Source: Anaerolineales bacterium
GTDB taxonomy: Bacteria; Chloroflexota; Anaerolineae; Anaerolineales; Villigracilaceae
Direction of reading: 5' to 3'
NCBI GenBank assembly: GCA_023382595.1
Contig: JAHDWB010000010.1
Span: 1-64,000, forward strand
Length of the DNA stretch: 64,000 nt
Both the position numbers and the translations under genes were made by a program. Of this stretch, positions 35,591 through 45,093 are shown one piece after another (position 1 is the stretch's first letter; each line of letters begins with the position of its first letter). The notes beneath the pieces were generated by a model. The model was given only the letters and a program-made list of their open reading frames with translations. It searched no databases and was not told the origin of the DNA.

Positions 35591-36394
35591 ATGAAACAAT
35601 ATCTGGTTGAACCGGGGAAGAAGATCAAGCTTGCGGAGTGGGATCCGGGCGATACGGGGGATTTTGAGGGCGGCAAAAAGGACGGTTTGAAGTCAGTTCA
35701 GGAATTAAATGAGGAATTGCAGGCGCTGCAGGAGTTGTTGTACGCCGAAGGCAAGCACAAGGTGCTGGTCGTGCTGCAGGCGATGGACACGGGCGGCAAA
35801 GATGGGGCGATCCGGCGCGTGTTCGATGGGGTGAACCCGCAGGGCGTGAAGGTGGCGAGCTTCAAAGTGCCGACGGCGCAGGAGTTGGCGCACGATTTTC
35901 TGTGGCGCATCCATAAAGTGACGCCCGCCAACGGCGAGATGGTGATCTTCAACCGCAGTCATTACGAGGATGTGCTGGTGGTGCGCGTGCGGAATTTGGC
36001 GCCGAAGTCCGTGTGGTCGAAGCGGTATGCCCAGATCAACGATTTTGAGCGGATGCTGGCGGAGAACGGCACGACCATTTTGAAGTTCTTCCTGCACATC
36101 AGTAAGGACGAGCAGAAGGAACGCCTGCAAGCCCGCCTTGACGACCCGACCAAGCATTGGAAGTTCAGCCTCGGCGATCTGGAAGAACGCAAGTTGTGGG
36201 ACGATTATCAGAACGCCTATGAGGACGCCATCAACGAGACCAGCACAAAACATGCGCCGTGGTATATCGTGCCCGCGGACCGCAAATGGTATCGCGACCT
36301 GGTCATTTCCACAATTTTGGTGGATACGCTAAAAAGTTTGAAAATGGACTTCCCCAAACCCAAGGACGATCTTGGCGGGGTCGTGGTCGAGTAA
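35591..36394 (+). CDS. ppk2: polyphosphate kinase 2 family phosphotransferase
   Basis: A 267-residue PPK2. The P-loop is MDTGGKDGAIRRVF and the lid region carries NRSHYEDVLVVRV, both hallmarks. PPK2 moves phosphate between polyphosphate and nucleotides, usually to make NTPs or NDPs at the cost of polyphosphate. Length fits a one-domain class I or III enzyme; specificity is not readable by eye. GGAGG precedes the ATG. It is 9 bp before glgA, linking polyphosphate and glycogen storage. Confidence 0.92.
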   Translation: MKQYLVEPGKKIKLAEWDPGDTGDFEGGKKDGLKSVQELNEELQALQELLYAEGKHKVLVVLQAMDTGGKDGAIRRVFDGVNPQGVKVASFKVPTAQELAHDFLWRIHKVTPANGEMVIFNRSHYEDVLVVRVRNLAPKSVWSKRYAQINDFERMLAENGTTILKFFLHISKDEQKERLQARLDDPTKHWKFSLGDLEERKLWDDYQNAYEDAINETSTKHAPWYIVPADRKWYRDLVISTILVDTLKSLKMDFPKPKDDLGGVVVE

Positions 36395-36403
36395 AATCAG
36401 AAT

Positions 36404-37825
36404 ATGCCCAAGACGATCAATGTACTTTTTCTCGCCGCCGAAGCCGATCCGTTCGTGAAGGTCGGCGGACTTGGCGACGTGGCGGGGTCGCTTCCCCGCG
36501 CCCTGCGCGCACTTTCCAACGATGAGATCAAACTGGATGTACGGCTGGTGCTGCCATATCACCCGGTGGTGAGGGCGGAGAATCTCAAAGCATTGGGAAT
36601 CTTCCCGATCCCGCGCGGCAGTTCCGAGGTCGAGGTGGAGGCGTTCGAGACCGTGCTGGACGGGATGCCGGTCTATCTCATCAACGGTGATCCGATCCGC
36701 GCGAACGGCTCGGTCTACTCGCTCGATTCCAAACTGGATGCGGAGAAGTACACCTTCTTTTCGCTGGCTGCGCTGGAACTTCCGAACCAGATCAACTGGA
36801 CGCCGGATATCGTGCATGCCAATGACTGGCATACGGCGGCGAGTGTGTATGGCAACCTGACCAAACGCTGGGAGGCGGGCGCGCGGCATGTGGCTGGCGT
36901 GGTGACGCTTCATAACCTGCCCTTTATGGGACCCGACATCAGCGGCATTCTTGATGAGTATGGGGTGAAACTCGCGCAGACCGACCTGCCGGAATGGGCG
37001 CGCGTGATGCCGCTTCCGCTGGGGCTGTGGGCGTCGGATGCGATCGTGGCGGTCTCGCCGAGTTATGCCAGGGAAGTTCTGACCGAGGAGTTCGGCTGCG
37101 GTTTGCACGACTTTTTGAATCTGCGGCTGGAGACCTTGAGCGGCATCTTGAACGGCATTGATACTGCTTCCTTTGATCCCACATACGATAAATCCATCGG
37201 GGTTAACTACAATATCGACACATTGAAACGACGTGCCGAGAACAAAGGCATGTTGCAGGACAAACTCGGGCTGGCGAACGACCCGGACATTCCACTGCTG
37301 GCTGTCATTTCGCGCATGGACGTGCAAAAGGGGATCGACCTTGCTTTCACCGCCTTGAAGAGCATGAAGAGCGTCAATTTTCAAGCGGTCATCCTTGGCA
37401 CAGGCGACCCGAAGCTGGAAGAAGCGGCGCGCGCCTTGCAAACGGCGTTCCCTGAAAAGATCAAAGTGGAAGTGCGCTTCGATGCTGCGCTTGCGCGTCA
37501 GATCTATGCCGGCGCGGACATGCTGCTGATGCCGTCGCGTTACGAGCCGTGCGGTCTGGCGCAGATGATCGCGATGCGTTACGGCTGTGTCCCTGTGGCG
37601 CGCGCGGCGGGCGGTTTGAAGGATACGGTCAGGCACAACGAGACCGGCTTTATCTTCGAAAAGGCGCATCACATGTCATTGATGGGCGCGGTTAAGAACG
37701 CGATCAAGGTCTATGGCGACAAGGAAGCGTGGCAGAAACTCCAGTATGCAGGCATGGCGCAGGACTTCTCGTGGGAAGCCTCGGCGCGCGAGTATTTGAA
37801 ATTGTATTTGTCGTTGGTGAAATAA
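36404..37825 (+). CDS. glgA: glycogen synthase (GT5)
   Basis: A 473-residue glucosyltransferase that extends alpha-1,4-glucan from a nucleotide-glucose donor. The N-terminal donor and acceptor motif KVGGLGDVAGSLPRAL is at residues 20-35, and the C-terminal GT-B motif ends in SRYEPCGLAQMIAMRYG. Size and motifs fit bacterial ADP-glucose-type GlgA. It is nearly contiguous with ppk2, and malQ follows after a small repeat element. Confidence 0.93.
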   Translation: MPKTINVLFLAAEADPFVKVGGLGDVAGSLPRALRALSNDEIKLDVRLVLPYHPVVRAENLKALGIFPIPRGSSEVEVEAFETVLDGMPVYLINGDPIRANGSVYSLDSKLDAEKYTFFSLAALELPNQINWTPDIVHANDWHTAASVYGNLTKRWEAGARHVAGVVTLHNLPFMGPDISGILDEYGVKLAQTDLPEWARVMPLPLGLWASDAIVAVSPSYAREVLTEEFGCGLHDFLNLRLETLSGILNGIDTASFDPTYDKSIGVNYNIDTLKRRAENKGMLQDKLGLANDPDIPLLAVISRMDVQKGIDLAFTALKSMKSVNFQAVILGTGDPKLEEAARALQTAFPEKIKVEVRFDAALARQIYAGADMLLMPSRYEPCGLAQMIAMRYGCVPVARAAGGLKDTVRHNETGFIFEKAHHMSLMGAVKNAIKVYGDKEAWQKLQYAGMAQDFSWEASAREYLKLYLSLVK

Positions 37826-37840
37826 TTTTGAGATTGCTTC

Positions 37841-37900
37841 GCGGCGGTCTCGATACGGACTTCGTCCTACTCCACCACCATCGCCGCTCGCAATGACATA
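37841..37900. repeat. interspersed repeat between glgA and malQ
   Basis: Contains GGTCTCGATACGGAC, CTACTCCACCACCA and GCAATGAC. Shares words with 27660-27712 and with 52955-53012 and 59355-59373. Confidence 0.6.
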
Positions 37901-37907
37901 GGTTAAC

Positions 37908-39413
37908 ATGGCATTCAAACGTTCTTCCGGCATTCTTCTCCATCCCACCAGCCTGCCCGGTCCTTACGGCATCGGCGATCTCGGTCCGCAGGCGTATCGT
38001 TTTGTGGACTGGCTCGCGTCCACGGGCTGCAAACTCTGGCAGATCCTGCCGCTCGGTCCTACGGGCTACGGCGATTCGCCTTATCAATGCTTCTCCGCCT
38101 TTGCGGGCAATCCCTATTTGATCAGCCCCGATGACCTGTTGACCGATGGATTGGTGACTCAGGATGACGTGGATCTGCTCAAGGACCTGCCCGCTTCAAA
38201 AATAGATTTCGGCTTGCTCATTCCAAAAAAGCTTGACCTTCTGCTCAAGGCTTTTTCCCGCTTCCAAGCCCATCCTGAAAATCTGCGCCAAGCCTTCGAC
38301 TATTTCTGCGCACAGAACGCCTCCTGGCTGGATGACTTTGCCCTGTTCATGGCGTTGAAAGAAGCCAATGGCGGCGGAGCATGGAACGGGTGGAGCGAAG
38401 CGCTGAGGTCCCGTAAAAAATCCGCGCTGACCAAAGCCAGAAAGGAGTTGGCGGAGGACATCCAGCGGCATTCGTTCTATCAATTCCTGTTCTTCCGCCA
38501 GTGGGAGAAGGTGCGCAAGTATGCCAACGGGAAGGGCATCCAGATCGTCGGCGACATTCCGATCTTCGTCGCGTACGACTCGGCAGATGTGTGGGCGAAC
38601 CCCGAACTGTTCTATCTCGACGAAACCGGCAACCCGACCGTGGTGGCGGGCGTCCCGCCGGATGCGTTTTCGGCGACGGGGCAGTTGTGGGGCAATCCGC
38701 TTTACAACTGGGAAGTTCACAAAAAAGAGGGATACAAGTGGTGGCTTTCGCGCGTGCGGGCGTCGCTGGGCTTTATGGACATCCTGCGTTTTGACCACTT
38801 CCGCGGTTTTGCGGGCTACTATGAGATCCCTGCCGGTGAAGCGACCGCCGAGAACGGGCGCTGGGTGCCCGGTCCTGCGCACGACCTGTTCAACGCTGTG
38901 CAGGCATATCTCGAAGATGGCTTGGTCGCGCCCGGCGCGGGTCTGCCCATCATTGCCGAGGATTTGGGCGTCGTCACCCCCGATGTGATCGAACTGCTGG
39001 CAGCCTTTGACCTGCCGGGTATGAAGGTCTTGCAGTTCGCCTTTTCGGGTCCCGATAATCCCTTCCTGCCGCATAATTACATCCCCAACTGCGTGGCGTA
39101 CACCGGCACGCATGACAACGACACTGCCGTCGGCTGGTTCAATTCCGCGCCGGAGCATGAAAGGGACTTTGCCCGCCGTTATCTCGGCGTGGACGGTCAC
39201 GACTTCGCCTGGGACTTGATCCGCGCGGTGTGGAAATCCGTGGCGGTGTTCGCGATCACGCCGATGCAGGATGTGCTCAGTCTTGGCGGCGAGGCGCGCA
39301 TGAACTTCCCCAGCAAACTGGGCGGCAACTGGGAATGGCGCATGAGCGACGACGATCTGCGCGATGATCTGGCGGCTGGACTGCGGGATCTGAACTGGAT
39401 GACGCTGCGATAG
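37908..39413 (+). CDS. malQ: 4-alpha-glucanotransferase
   Basis: A 501-residue GH77 amylomaltase that transfers alpha-1,4-glucan chains. Nucleophile Asp lies in ILRFDHFRGFAGYYE, the acid/base Glu in IIAEDLGVV and the third acid in TGTHDNDT. The entry RSSGILLHPTSLPGPYGIGD is typical. With glgA and ppk2 it forms a carbon and energy reserve cluster. Followed by a strong terminator. Confidence 0.95.
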   Translation: MAFKRSSGILLHPTSLPGPYGIGDLGPQAYRFVDWLASTGCKLWQILPLGPTGYGDSPYQCFSAFAGNPYLISPDDLLTDGLVTQDDVDLLKDLPASKIDFGLLIPKKLDLLLKAFSRFQAHPENLRQAFDYFCAQNASWLDDFALFMALKEANGGGAWNGWSEALRSRKKSALTKARKELAEDIQRHSFYQFLFFRQWEKVRKYANGKGIQIVGDIPIFVAYDSADVWANPELFYLDETGNPTVVAGVPPDAFSATGQLWGNPLYNWEVHKKEGYKWWLSRVRASLGFMDILRFDHFRGFAGYYEIPAGEATAENGRWVPGPAHDLFNAVQAYLEDGLVAPGAGLPIIAEDLGVVTPDVIELLAAFDLPGMKVLQFAFSGPDNPFLPHNYIPNCVAYTGTHDNDTAVGWFNSAPEHERDFARRYLGVDGHDFAWDLIRAVWKSVAVFAITPMQDVLSLGGEARMNFPSKLGGNWEWRMSDDDLRDDLAAGLRDLNWMTLR

Positions 39414-39448
39414 CAAGCGGTGGATGCTGTTCCATCGCAGACTGAATG

Positions 39449-39486
39449 ATAAAAGCGGTTCGGAGTAAAGTCCGAACCGCTTTTAT
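39449..39486 (+). terminator. terminator after malQ
   Basis: Sixteen-base arms ATAAAAGCGGTTCGGA/TCCGAACCGCTTTTAT with a GTAAAG loop, 35 bp past the stop. Confidence 0.88.
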
Positions 39487-39565
39487 GTCGGGCTGTCTTT
39501 CTGACCTTTTTCGCTCACCCCTTTTTGGAGGACGCTGCTGTTGATCGGTAGGCAGTGATCCATAC

Positions 39566-40630
39566 CTAGTATCTATATGTTTCAGCTAGATCGTGAATTA
39601 TTTGAACAAGTCCTTTGTCGGCTTCTTTCAGGTTAGTATCCATTTTTGTGAATAAATCAGCCTCATCGGTATATTCAAAGTCGAAAGCGTACGGGTTTTT
39701 TCTTTTCAGGTCTTTAAACATGCTGTATGCCCCTGTTTTGGAATATGCAATGATCGGCTTTTGGAAATTTGTCAATGTTGCGTGCAATTCCTGCGGCACA
39801 GAACCGCCCGATAAATCTGCAATGATCATTTTTGACAAACCTGCCATTGTAATGACAGTCTCTGTGTAATCCATGTTGACCGGTCTTTCAAAGTCAAAGA
39901 TCATGGGCATGTAGTTTTTTTCCTTTAACCAGTCGTACAGCTTGTATAAACGTTCAAGCCCTCCATCCTTAAATTGCCCGAGGAGCAAAACTCCCTTTGC
40001 ATTCAAGATGTTCAGTACATCGCGCATTTTTTTATGGTTGGACAGGTAATAGATGAATTGAGCCAGCTCGATATTATCCACCATCAAGGGTATTTTTCCG
40101 TTGGCGATGATGTCGGAATAAAGTTCATATGTTTTTTCAATGATCAATCTTGATTGTTTCATTTCATCGCATGTTTTTAGATCCCAGGCGGAAACACCGT
40201 ACACCACTGTTTCCCTGATCTCCCTGAGACAGAAATTTGCATTCGTTATATTTATCCTGTTGAGATTGCAATTGACGAATGATGCGCCGTCAAAATTCGC
40301 GTCAGCCAGAATGGTCTTATTGAACGTTGTGTTGACAAACTCTGCATTGGAAAAATCAGCCCCCGCAAAATTGCCCTCTTCAAAATGGCAATGGGCGATT
40401 TTTGAACCTTGTATATTTAATCCCTCAGCAAACGCATTGTGAATCGAAACATTGGTCAACTCCAACCCGCTGAAATCGAGCCTGTTTCTGCCCTTGATCT
40501 GTACGCCGTTTCTGTCGGGGCAGTCATACCACACCGGGTTGGCAAAATGGACGGACTCCATGTTTTCTTTCCGCCATTTATTCCATATAGATGCTCCCTG
40601 TAGGATTATTTTTTCGTACGGATTTGACAT
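39566..40630 (-). CDS. pentapeptide-repeat protein with C-terminal TIR-like domain
   Basis: A 354-residue soluble protein. Residues about 51-133 are pentapeptide repeats (NFAGADFSNAEFVNTTF), a right-handed beta-helix. Residues about 212-345 form a Rossmann-like domain (GVLLLGQFKD, FDFERPVNMDYTETVITMAG, MIIADLSGGSVPQEL) known from many pentapeptide proteins and similar in layout to TIR domains. E281 sits where a TIR NADase Glu would be expected; this is inference. ATG 40630 has AGGTGATG upstream. Base composition is more AT-rich than the flanks, and the gene opens the accessory island. Confidence 0.65.
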   Translation of the reverse strand: MSNPYEKIILQGASIWNKWRKENMESVHFANPVWYDCPDRNGVQIKGRNRLDFSGLELTNVSIHNAFAEGLNIQGSKIAHCHFEEGNFAGADFSNAEFVNTTFNKTILADANFDGASFVNCNLNRINITNANFCLREIRETVVYGVSAWDLKTCDEMKQSRLIIEKTYELYSDIIANGKIPLMVDNIELAQFIYYLSNHKKMRDVLNILNAKGVLLLGQFKDGGLERLYKLYDWLKEKNYMPMIFDFERPVNMDYTETVITMAGLSKMIIADLSGGSVPQELHATLTNFQKPIIAYSKTGAYSMFKDLKRKNPYAFDFEYTDEADLFTKMDTNLKEADKGLVQIIHDLAETYRY

Positions 40631-40803
40631 TTCATCACCTGTTCGATCTTTCAAAACAAAAACCTGACTTCACAGAAGGGACTCGACTGCATCCTATCGT
40701 GGAGGCAGGGAGTATTATTATCCCGGTGCTCCTCGGGACGCTGTGTTGGCATTTTTTAACCGCAACGAACACACCTAGCCTTACAACACTTTTTGATTGC
40801 GCC

Positions 40804-41229
40804 TTAAGAATGCGTGACTATATTTACAATGATTTGGATAACAAAAAGAACAAGCAGAATGATCCCGTATGGCACGGAATAATATTTCCAAGTCATTACA
40901 ACAAATCCATAGTTCATTGAGATGTAGAGTGCGACATATGGCGCCAATTGTTTCCAATTCATCGTCTCTCGGAACGGAATCTTCAATATCCAGTCATACA
41001 AAGCTTCGAGCGCCAGAAATGCCAGAAAGATTCCCAGAAAGATGGTGTATCGTAGTGTCTTATGCTCGTGTTGGACAAGGAAAATCGCATAAATGGCCGG
41101 AATCGCTAATAAGAAATATGTCCATCCAATTCTTTGCAGTAGATCAAGATGATCCTTGCGAATAAGAAAGATGAAAATCAGAAACAGGCTGTTTATAAGA
41201 CCTAGAACGAAATAGAATGGTTCAAGCAT
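40804..41229 (-). CDS. multi-spanning membrane protein of unknown function
   Basis: A 141-residue protein with about five hydrophobic helices, including one ending at the C-terminus (VPYGIILLVLFVIQIIVNIV). No family is recognised. ATG 41229 is chosen over 41253 because AAGGAG lies seven bases upstream. It is 173 bp upstream of the pentapeptide/TIR-like gene on the same strand and could share a transcript with it. Confidence 0.6.
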   Translation of the reverse strand: MLEPFYFVLGLINSLFLIFIFLIRKDHLDLLQRIGWTYFLLAIPAIYAIFLVQHEHKTLRYTIFLGIFLAFLALEALYDWILKIPFRETMNWKQLAPYVALYISMNYGFVVMTWKYYSVPYGIILLVLFVIQIIVNIVTHS

Positions 41230-41762
41230 TTTGAAACTCCTTGATGTATTCATTCGATTAAGTCTTTCATGTCAGCCCAGTAGTTAATGGGGCGGGAGTG
41301 GATCCTGTTCGAGATGAGAGAAAAGTTGGAACCAGATAAAATGCTTGAGATGTAGATTAGCATCCATAAAAAGAGTACATCTATTTACATAAGAAATCAA
41401 GTATTTTGGCGGGGAGCTGCACCGATATCTTCCCCCCGGCGAAACCGTCCAGCCAGCCTGTCCTGGATGACAGTCCAGGGAAAATGCCTGCCTTGACCGT
41501 ATTCTACCACCCGCACTCCTGGCACTGCGACCGGAACTGCAACACAGCAACCGTCTTCCCGTTCGACCGCACCAACCCCACTCTGAGAGAAAAAGGGCGG
41601 GGCGGGGAAGGCTGTCTGTGTGTGGGGAATCTGGCAACCGGAGACAAAAAAACAGCTCCAAATGGTTTCCATTCAGAACCGTTTTTCAGATTGAGATCAT
41701 TTTTCAACTTCGTGACCTTCCACCCTTGACACTCCTATTTATCGGTGGGCAGCCCTTACACT
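41230..41762. other. intergenic, no supported gene
   Basis: About 530 bp between two membrane protein genes. Short frames exist on both strands (for example 41406-41729 plus and 41504-41707 minus) but none has a ribosome site with a plausible protein. The central part is GC-richer than both neighbours, so this may be the remnant of a different sequence. Confidence 0.5.
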
Positions 41763-42230
41763 TTAAGACTTCTTGTTTTTCTTGGCGCTTTTACTTAATG
41801 TGGTATTCTGAACGGGTGCTGGAATTTTTTTAGTAATTAATTGTGCTACCCCACTGACTATCAAGATATAACCTACAAGCCCCTGAATGGCAGATAAAAC
41901 TCTGTAAATTGTTAGGTCTGCAATATTATCTGGAATATTCATAAAGTTGAAATGAAGCAAATTTTGCATACTTATTGAAAAAGAGTCGCTAAAACTAGAT
42001 GTTATTTCAAAATATGCTAACGAAAAAGCAAGCCAAATTAAGACAACTTCTGCTGTAATTAATAAAAGGATTTTTGTATCAAGTTCAGTAATTTTCCATA
42101 AAATAATACCGAACCATAAACCAAGAATTGCAACACCTACTGATGTTGCATACCAGCCAAACCAACGGCTCATTAATGCAGTCAAAAGAACGATTCCTAA
42201 TACAATTAGGAAAGATTTTTTCTTACTCAA
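41763..42230 (-). CDS. four-helix membrane protein, ion-channel-like
   Basis: A 155-residue AT-rich gene product with helices at about 5-22, 28-47, 53-75 and 108-133, and a Lys-rich tail (SKSAKKNKKS). The stretch SFSISMQNLLHFNF followed by a long helix is laid out like the pore helix and last helix of two-TM ion channels, but the TVGYG selectivity filter is missing. Its start overlaps the stop of the 403-residue gene by 4 bp, so the two are a coupled pair. Function unknown. Confidence 0.55.
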   Translation of the reverse strand: MSKKKSFLIVLGIVLLTALMSRWFGWYATSVGVAILGLWFGIILWKITELDTKILLLITAEVVLIWLAFSLAYFEITSSFSDSFSISMQNLLHFNFMNIPDNIADLTIYRVLSAIQGLVGYILIVSGVAQLITKKIPAPVQNTTLSKSAKKNKKS

Positions 42231-43438
42231 AGCGCTTTTTCTACCAAATCCTTTAGTAATTCTTGGTTTTGGGGGTGAACCCCAATTCCTTCTGCGTGCA
42301 TAATCTCAAGGCACTTTCCTACCAAGAGAACCATATCAGGGTCTCTTTTATGTTCTATTTTAATGACACGGTTTTTATCTTTATTGTTATGGAGTAATTT
42401 TTCAATTTCTGACAGGTCTGGCAAAGCAAGCATTTCTGTAAAATCTTGCCAGACATTTACTTTGTTAGATGATTTCTGATATGGTTGTGTTATAAGCCAC
42501 AAGAAATTTTGTAATGCGTGCCAAATTTTGTCACCGTCATTTTTGCGAGCAAGTTCAATTAATTTGGGGTCGGTAGATTGAGACAATGACACAAATAACT
42601 TAAGAAACTCTGGTATTCTACCACAAGTGCTTGCTAGTTGTTCGTTGTCCACTTCGCTGGGATACAATGGCGTATAGTAGTTTTCATCAGAGGGGCATAA
42701 TTTAGTCTTTTCTAGGCAAAAACCGTACACTTTAAGTGAACCAGGCGCATATCCGATTGATAACATTGTTTGACTGCTGGATTCATCAGGTTTCCAAATT
42801 TGAAGTAGCCTTTCATATTGCGCTATTGCACTCATTAATATGGCGGCAATGCTTCCGCCCACTAAATATTGGAGTACATTTTTGACAGTAAAATCTTCAG
42901 ACTTTGTTGGCTCTTCAATCTGTTTAGGTTTTTTTACTCTGATTGTTGACATCCTGAAAATTTCTTTGACTTCAGATGCCTTTAATTTCATATACCCTTC
43001 GTAATACCAATCTGTTATGTTTTCTCTGCCATGAGCATACTGTAGGCGTTTAGTAAGTATCTGCCCTAAAATTTCATTCTTGGGGAATAAATTTGCCCAA
43101 TGACCGTAATGTTTGCCTGTTGGTTCTTGTCTTGGATAAAACAGGGTCAGATTTTCTTCTAGCACAAGATGTATTAAGAAAACAATAAAAATAATTGCTT
43201 TATCCTTCTGATAGTTATCGTGAAAATAGTAAGTTAAAAGGCTTTTGTATCTTTTTTCAAAGATTTCTTGTACTTCCAGTGTATCTATTTGAAGAAAGTC
43301 TTCAATAATGGCAGAATAAAGATTACTTCCCCTGTGCGAGGAAATTTGAATATCTTTATTACGCACCCATTGATTAAATTGGCGATTTACTTCTCTAGCA
43401 AAATCTATTTCGTATTGTTCAAGCGGCTCAATATTCAT
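42227..43438 (-). CDS. unrecognised 403-residue protein
   Basis: An AT-rich gene for a protein with no domain I can name. Features: acidic/amphipathic N-terminus, a hydrophobic stretch at about 83-96 (IIFIVFLIHLVLEE), a motif HYGHWANLFPKNEILGQIL, a second hydrophobic segment near 190-205 (YLVGGSIAAILMSAIA), and a helical C-terminal part. It is translationally coupled to the channel-like gene. Codon use differs strongly from flanking genes, suggesting horizontal transfer; a two-gene toxin, abortive-infection or signalling unit is possible but unproven. Confidence 0.6.
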   Translation of the reverse strand: MNIEPLEQYEIDFAREVNRQFNQWVRNKDIQISSHRGSNLYSAIIEDFLQIDTLEVQEIFEKRYKSLLTYYFHDNYQKDKAIIFIVFLIHLVLEENLTLFYPRQEPTGKHYGHWANLFPKNEILGQILTKRLQYAHGRENITDWYYEGYMKLKASEVKEIFRMSTIRVKKPKQIEEPTKSEDFTVKNVLQYLVGGSIAAILMSAIAQYERLLQIWKPDESSSQTMLSIGYAPGSLKVYGFCLEKTKLCPSDENYYTPLYPSEVDNEQLASTCGRIPEFLKLFVSLSQSTDPKLIELARKNDGDKIWHALQNFLWLITQPYQKSSNKVNVWQDFTEMLALPDLSEIEKLLHNNKDKNRVIKIEHKRDPDMVLLVGKCLEIMHAEGIGVHPQNQELLKDLVEKAL

Positions 43439-43735
43439 AACGCTTTATCTCCCAAAATGTTGAGATAATGTGAATGCAATTTGGCTGCCCAACTATTGTT
43501 TAGATGGTCGTTCACCGTATACCTGCTTATGGACGGTCAGTTCCAACTAACCCCTAATTCAATTAGGACATTGGGCAGTCATAGGTTAAAATTGGATAAG
43601 CAAATTATAAACTTCCCAAAACCACAGGTCAATATGCAAAACAGGATAACAGATACACCCTCCAAGAGCAAAAAACTTCTCGACCAGCTTCGAGCCCAAA
43701 TTTGCCTCAAGCAATATTCCCCCTGTACCGAACGG

Positions 43736-43817
43736 TCATCCTATAATCATCCTATAACCATCCTATAACCATCCTATAACCATCCTATATGCTCGCTATA
43801 TGCTCCCATATGGTTCC
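43736..43817 (+). repeat. 11-bp-period tandem array, copy 2
   Basis: Five 11-mers of the type YCATCCTATAA, then GCTCGCTATAT, GCTCCCATAT and GGTTCC. The last 38 bases equal 306-343. The number of leading units differs between the copies (five versus three). Confidence 0.87.
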
Positions 43818-43825
43818 ATTTCCCC

Positions 43826-43912
43826 GACCAGTCAGACCAATTAGACCAATCAGACCATCCGACCACCCAGACTACTCAGACCAGTTAGACTAATTAGACT
43901 ACCCGACCAACC
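43826..43912 (+). repeat. 9-bp-period GACCA array, copy 2
   Basis: About ten units such as GACCAGTCA, GACCAATTA, GACCAATCA, GACTACTCA and GACCAGTTA, with occasional 8-base units. Confidence 0.8.
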
Positions 43913-44077
43913 CAGCCATCCTGCAACCAGGCTCTAGCCAAGCAAAAACGGGATTTGACGCACACTCCATAAGCAAAACAGCCCCGCTTTCCCCACAGCA
44001 AACACCTCCACCGCGCTCGTCCCGCGTGATTCTTCACAGGATACCTGCGCTCGAGGGAGCAAGCGGGATATAACGGC

Positions 44078-44428
44078 TTATTGCCGCAGAATCTTCTCCA
44101 TCGCTTTTCCTCTTGCGAGTTCGTCGATCAGCTTGTCCAGATAGCGTATCTTTTTCATCAGCGGATCTTCGATCTCTTCCAGGCGGACGCCGCACACGAC
44201 GCCTTTGATGAGCGAACTGTTTGGATGAATGGCTGGCGCTTGCGCAAAAAAGGTTTCAAAATCATGTTCCTTTTTAATTTGCTGCTGCAAGCCCTTCTGG
44301 TCATAACCGGTCAACCAACAGATGATCTGGTCAACTTCTTCTTTTGTGCGGTCTTTCCGTTCCGCTTTTTGTACGTATAGTGGATATACACTTGAAAATT
44401 TCGTCCCAAAAATTCGATGTTTCGGCAT
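44078..44428 (-). CDS. DUF2200 family protein
   Basis: A 116-residue soluble protein that begins [19 protein letters not shown] and includes [18 protein letters not shown], the signature of the small DUF2200 family, whose role is unknown. Two ATGs compete; 44428 has GGAG at eight bases, whereas 44434 lies too close to it. It stands alone on the minus strand next to the repeat island. Confidence 0.8.
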   Translation of the reverse strand: MPKHRIFGTKFSSVYPLYVQKAERKDRTKEEVDQIICWLTGYDQKGLQQQIKKEHDFETFFAQAPAIHPNSSLIKGVVCGVRLEEIEDPLMKKIRYLDKLIDELARGKAMEKILRQ

Positions 44429-44543
44429 TGTCATTTCTCCATTCGGCGCTGAAAAGGGGGGGGGCACTCCAATGGACAAATTATAGCCAGACCCTCCAAC
44501 CGGGTCAACGCATCGATGCGCAGATCCAGCCTGTTCCGGTAAA

Positions 44544-44580
44544 CAAAAAAGCGGACTCGAATCCAGAGTCCGCTTTTTTG
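44544..44580 (-). terminator. terminator after the cytochrome lipoprotein gene
   Basis: AAAAAAGCGGACTC/GAGTCCGCTTTTTT, 7-base loop, T-run on both strands, 16 bp past the stop at 44596. Confidence 0.9.
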
Positions 44581-44595
44581 CTGGTACTTCACTGC

Positions 44596-45093
44596 TTAGT
44601 TGTCCAACGCGCCCTGATTGACCCAGTCCATGAGGATCTGCAGTTCCTCCGGCGTGACCATTTCTCCGCGGTTGGGCATTTCGCCCGCGATGATCAATTG
44701 TACGAACAGGCTTTCGTTGGCGTTGCCGGGCAGGAGCACCGCGCCCTTGCGCGACCCCTTGATCAGGTCATCGTACGTCCGCATATCGAGCCCCTCCTTT
44801 TTGGATTCGACACCGTGACACTGGATGCATTTATCCACGAGGATGGGCATGACATCCGCCGAGAAACTGACAGTAGCGGACGACGACGCTTCGGGCGACG
44901 TTGGAGCTGGTTCCTGGGCGGGAGAAGTATCCTGCGCTGCGGCGGGGACCTCCGTCGGGGCGGTGACCGTTTCGGTGGGAGCGGCAGGTTCCGGCGCGGA
45001 CGGAGGCGCCTCGGTCTGCGTCTGCGTTCCACAGGCGGCAACGAGCAGCGCAAGCGTCATCAGGAAGATCGTCAATAAAGTTTGCTTTTTCAT
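44596..45093 (-). CDS. cytochrome c-like lipoprotein
   Basis: A 165-residue exported lipoprotein. The signal peptide ends in lipobox LLVAAC (Cys21). A Pro/Ala/Thr/Glu-rich linker (about 24-72) holds the haem domain off the membrane. The haem motif is CIQCH (near 90), in the context [14 protein letters not shown] as in Planctomycete-type cytochrome c domains, with Met ligand candidates near the C-terminus ([14 protein letters not shown]). It may carry electrons at the outer face. AAGGAG precedes the ATG. Confidence 0.83.
   Translation of the reverse strand: MKKQTLLTIFLMTLALLVAACGTQTQTEAPPSAPEPAAPTETVTAPTEVPAAAQDTSPAQEPAPTSPEASSSATVSFSADVMPILVDKCIQCHGVESKKEGLDMRTYDDLIKGSRKGAVLLPGNANESLFVQLIIAGEMPNRGEMVTPEELQILMDWVNQGALDN

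Larger units (their letters stand above)
43439..44077. other. gene-free repeat island 2
   Basis: About 640 bp without a supported gene. It holds the second copy of the 11-bp array (43736-43817), the long 9-bp GACCA array (43826-43912), and near 44018-44065 a fragment with GGATACCTGCGCT as at position 90. A small plus-strand frame at 43481-43768 has no ribosome site. Confidence 0.7.

Noticed and set aside
41284-41729. Short frames on both strands in the 530-bp gap of the accessory island
   Set aside because: No ribosome sites, Pro/Arg-rich shadow-like composition and mutual overlap.
41763-42230. Functional potassium channel
   Set aside because: The layout is channel-like but no TVGYG-type filter is present.
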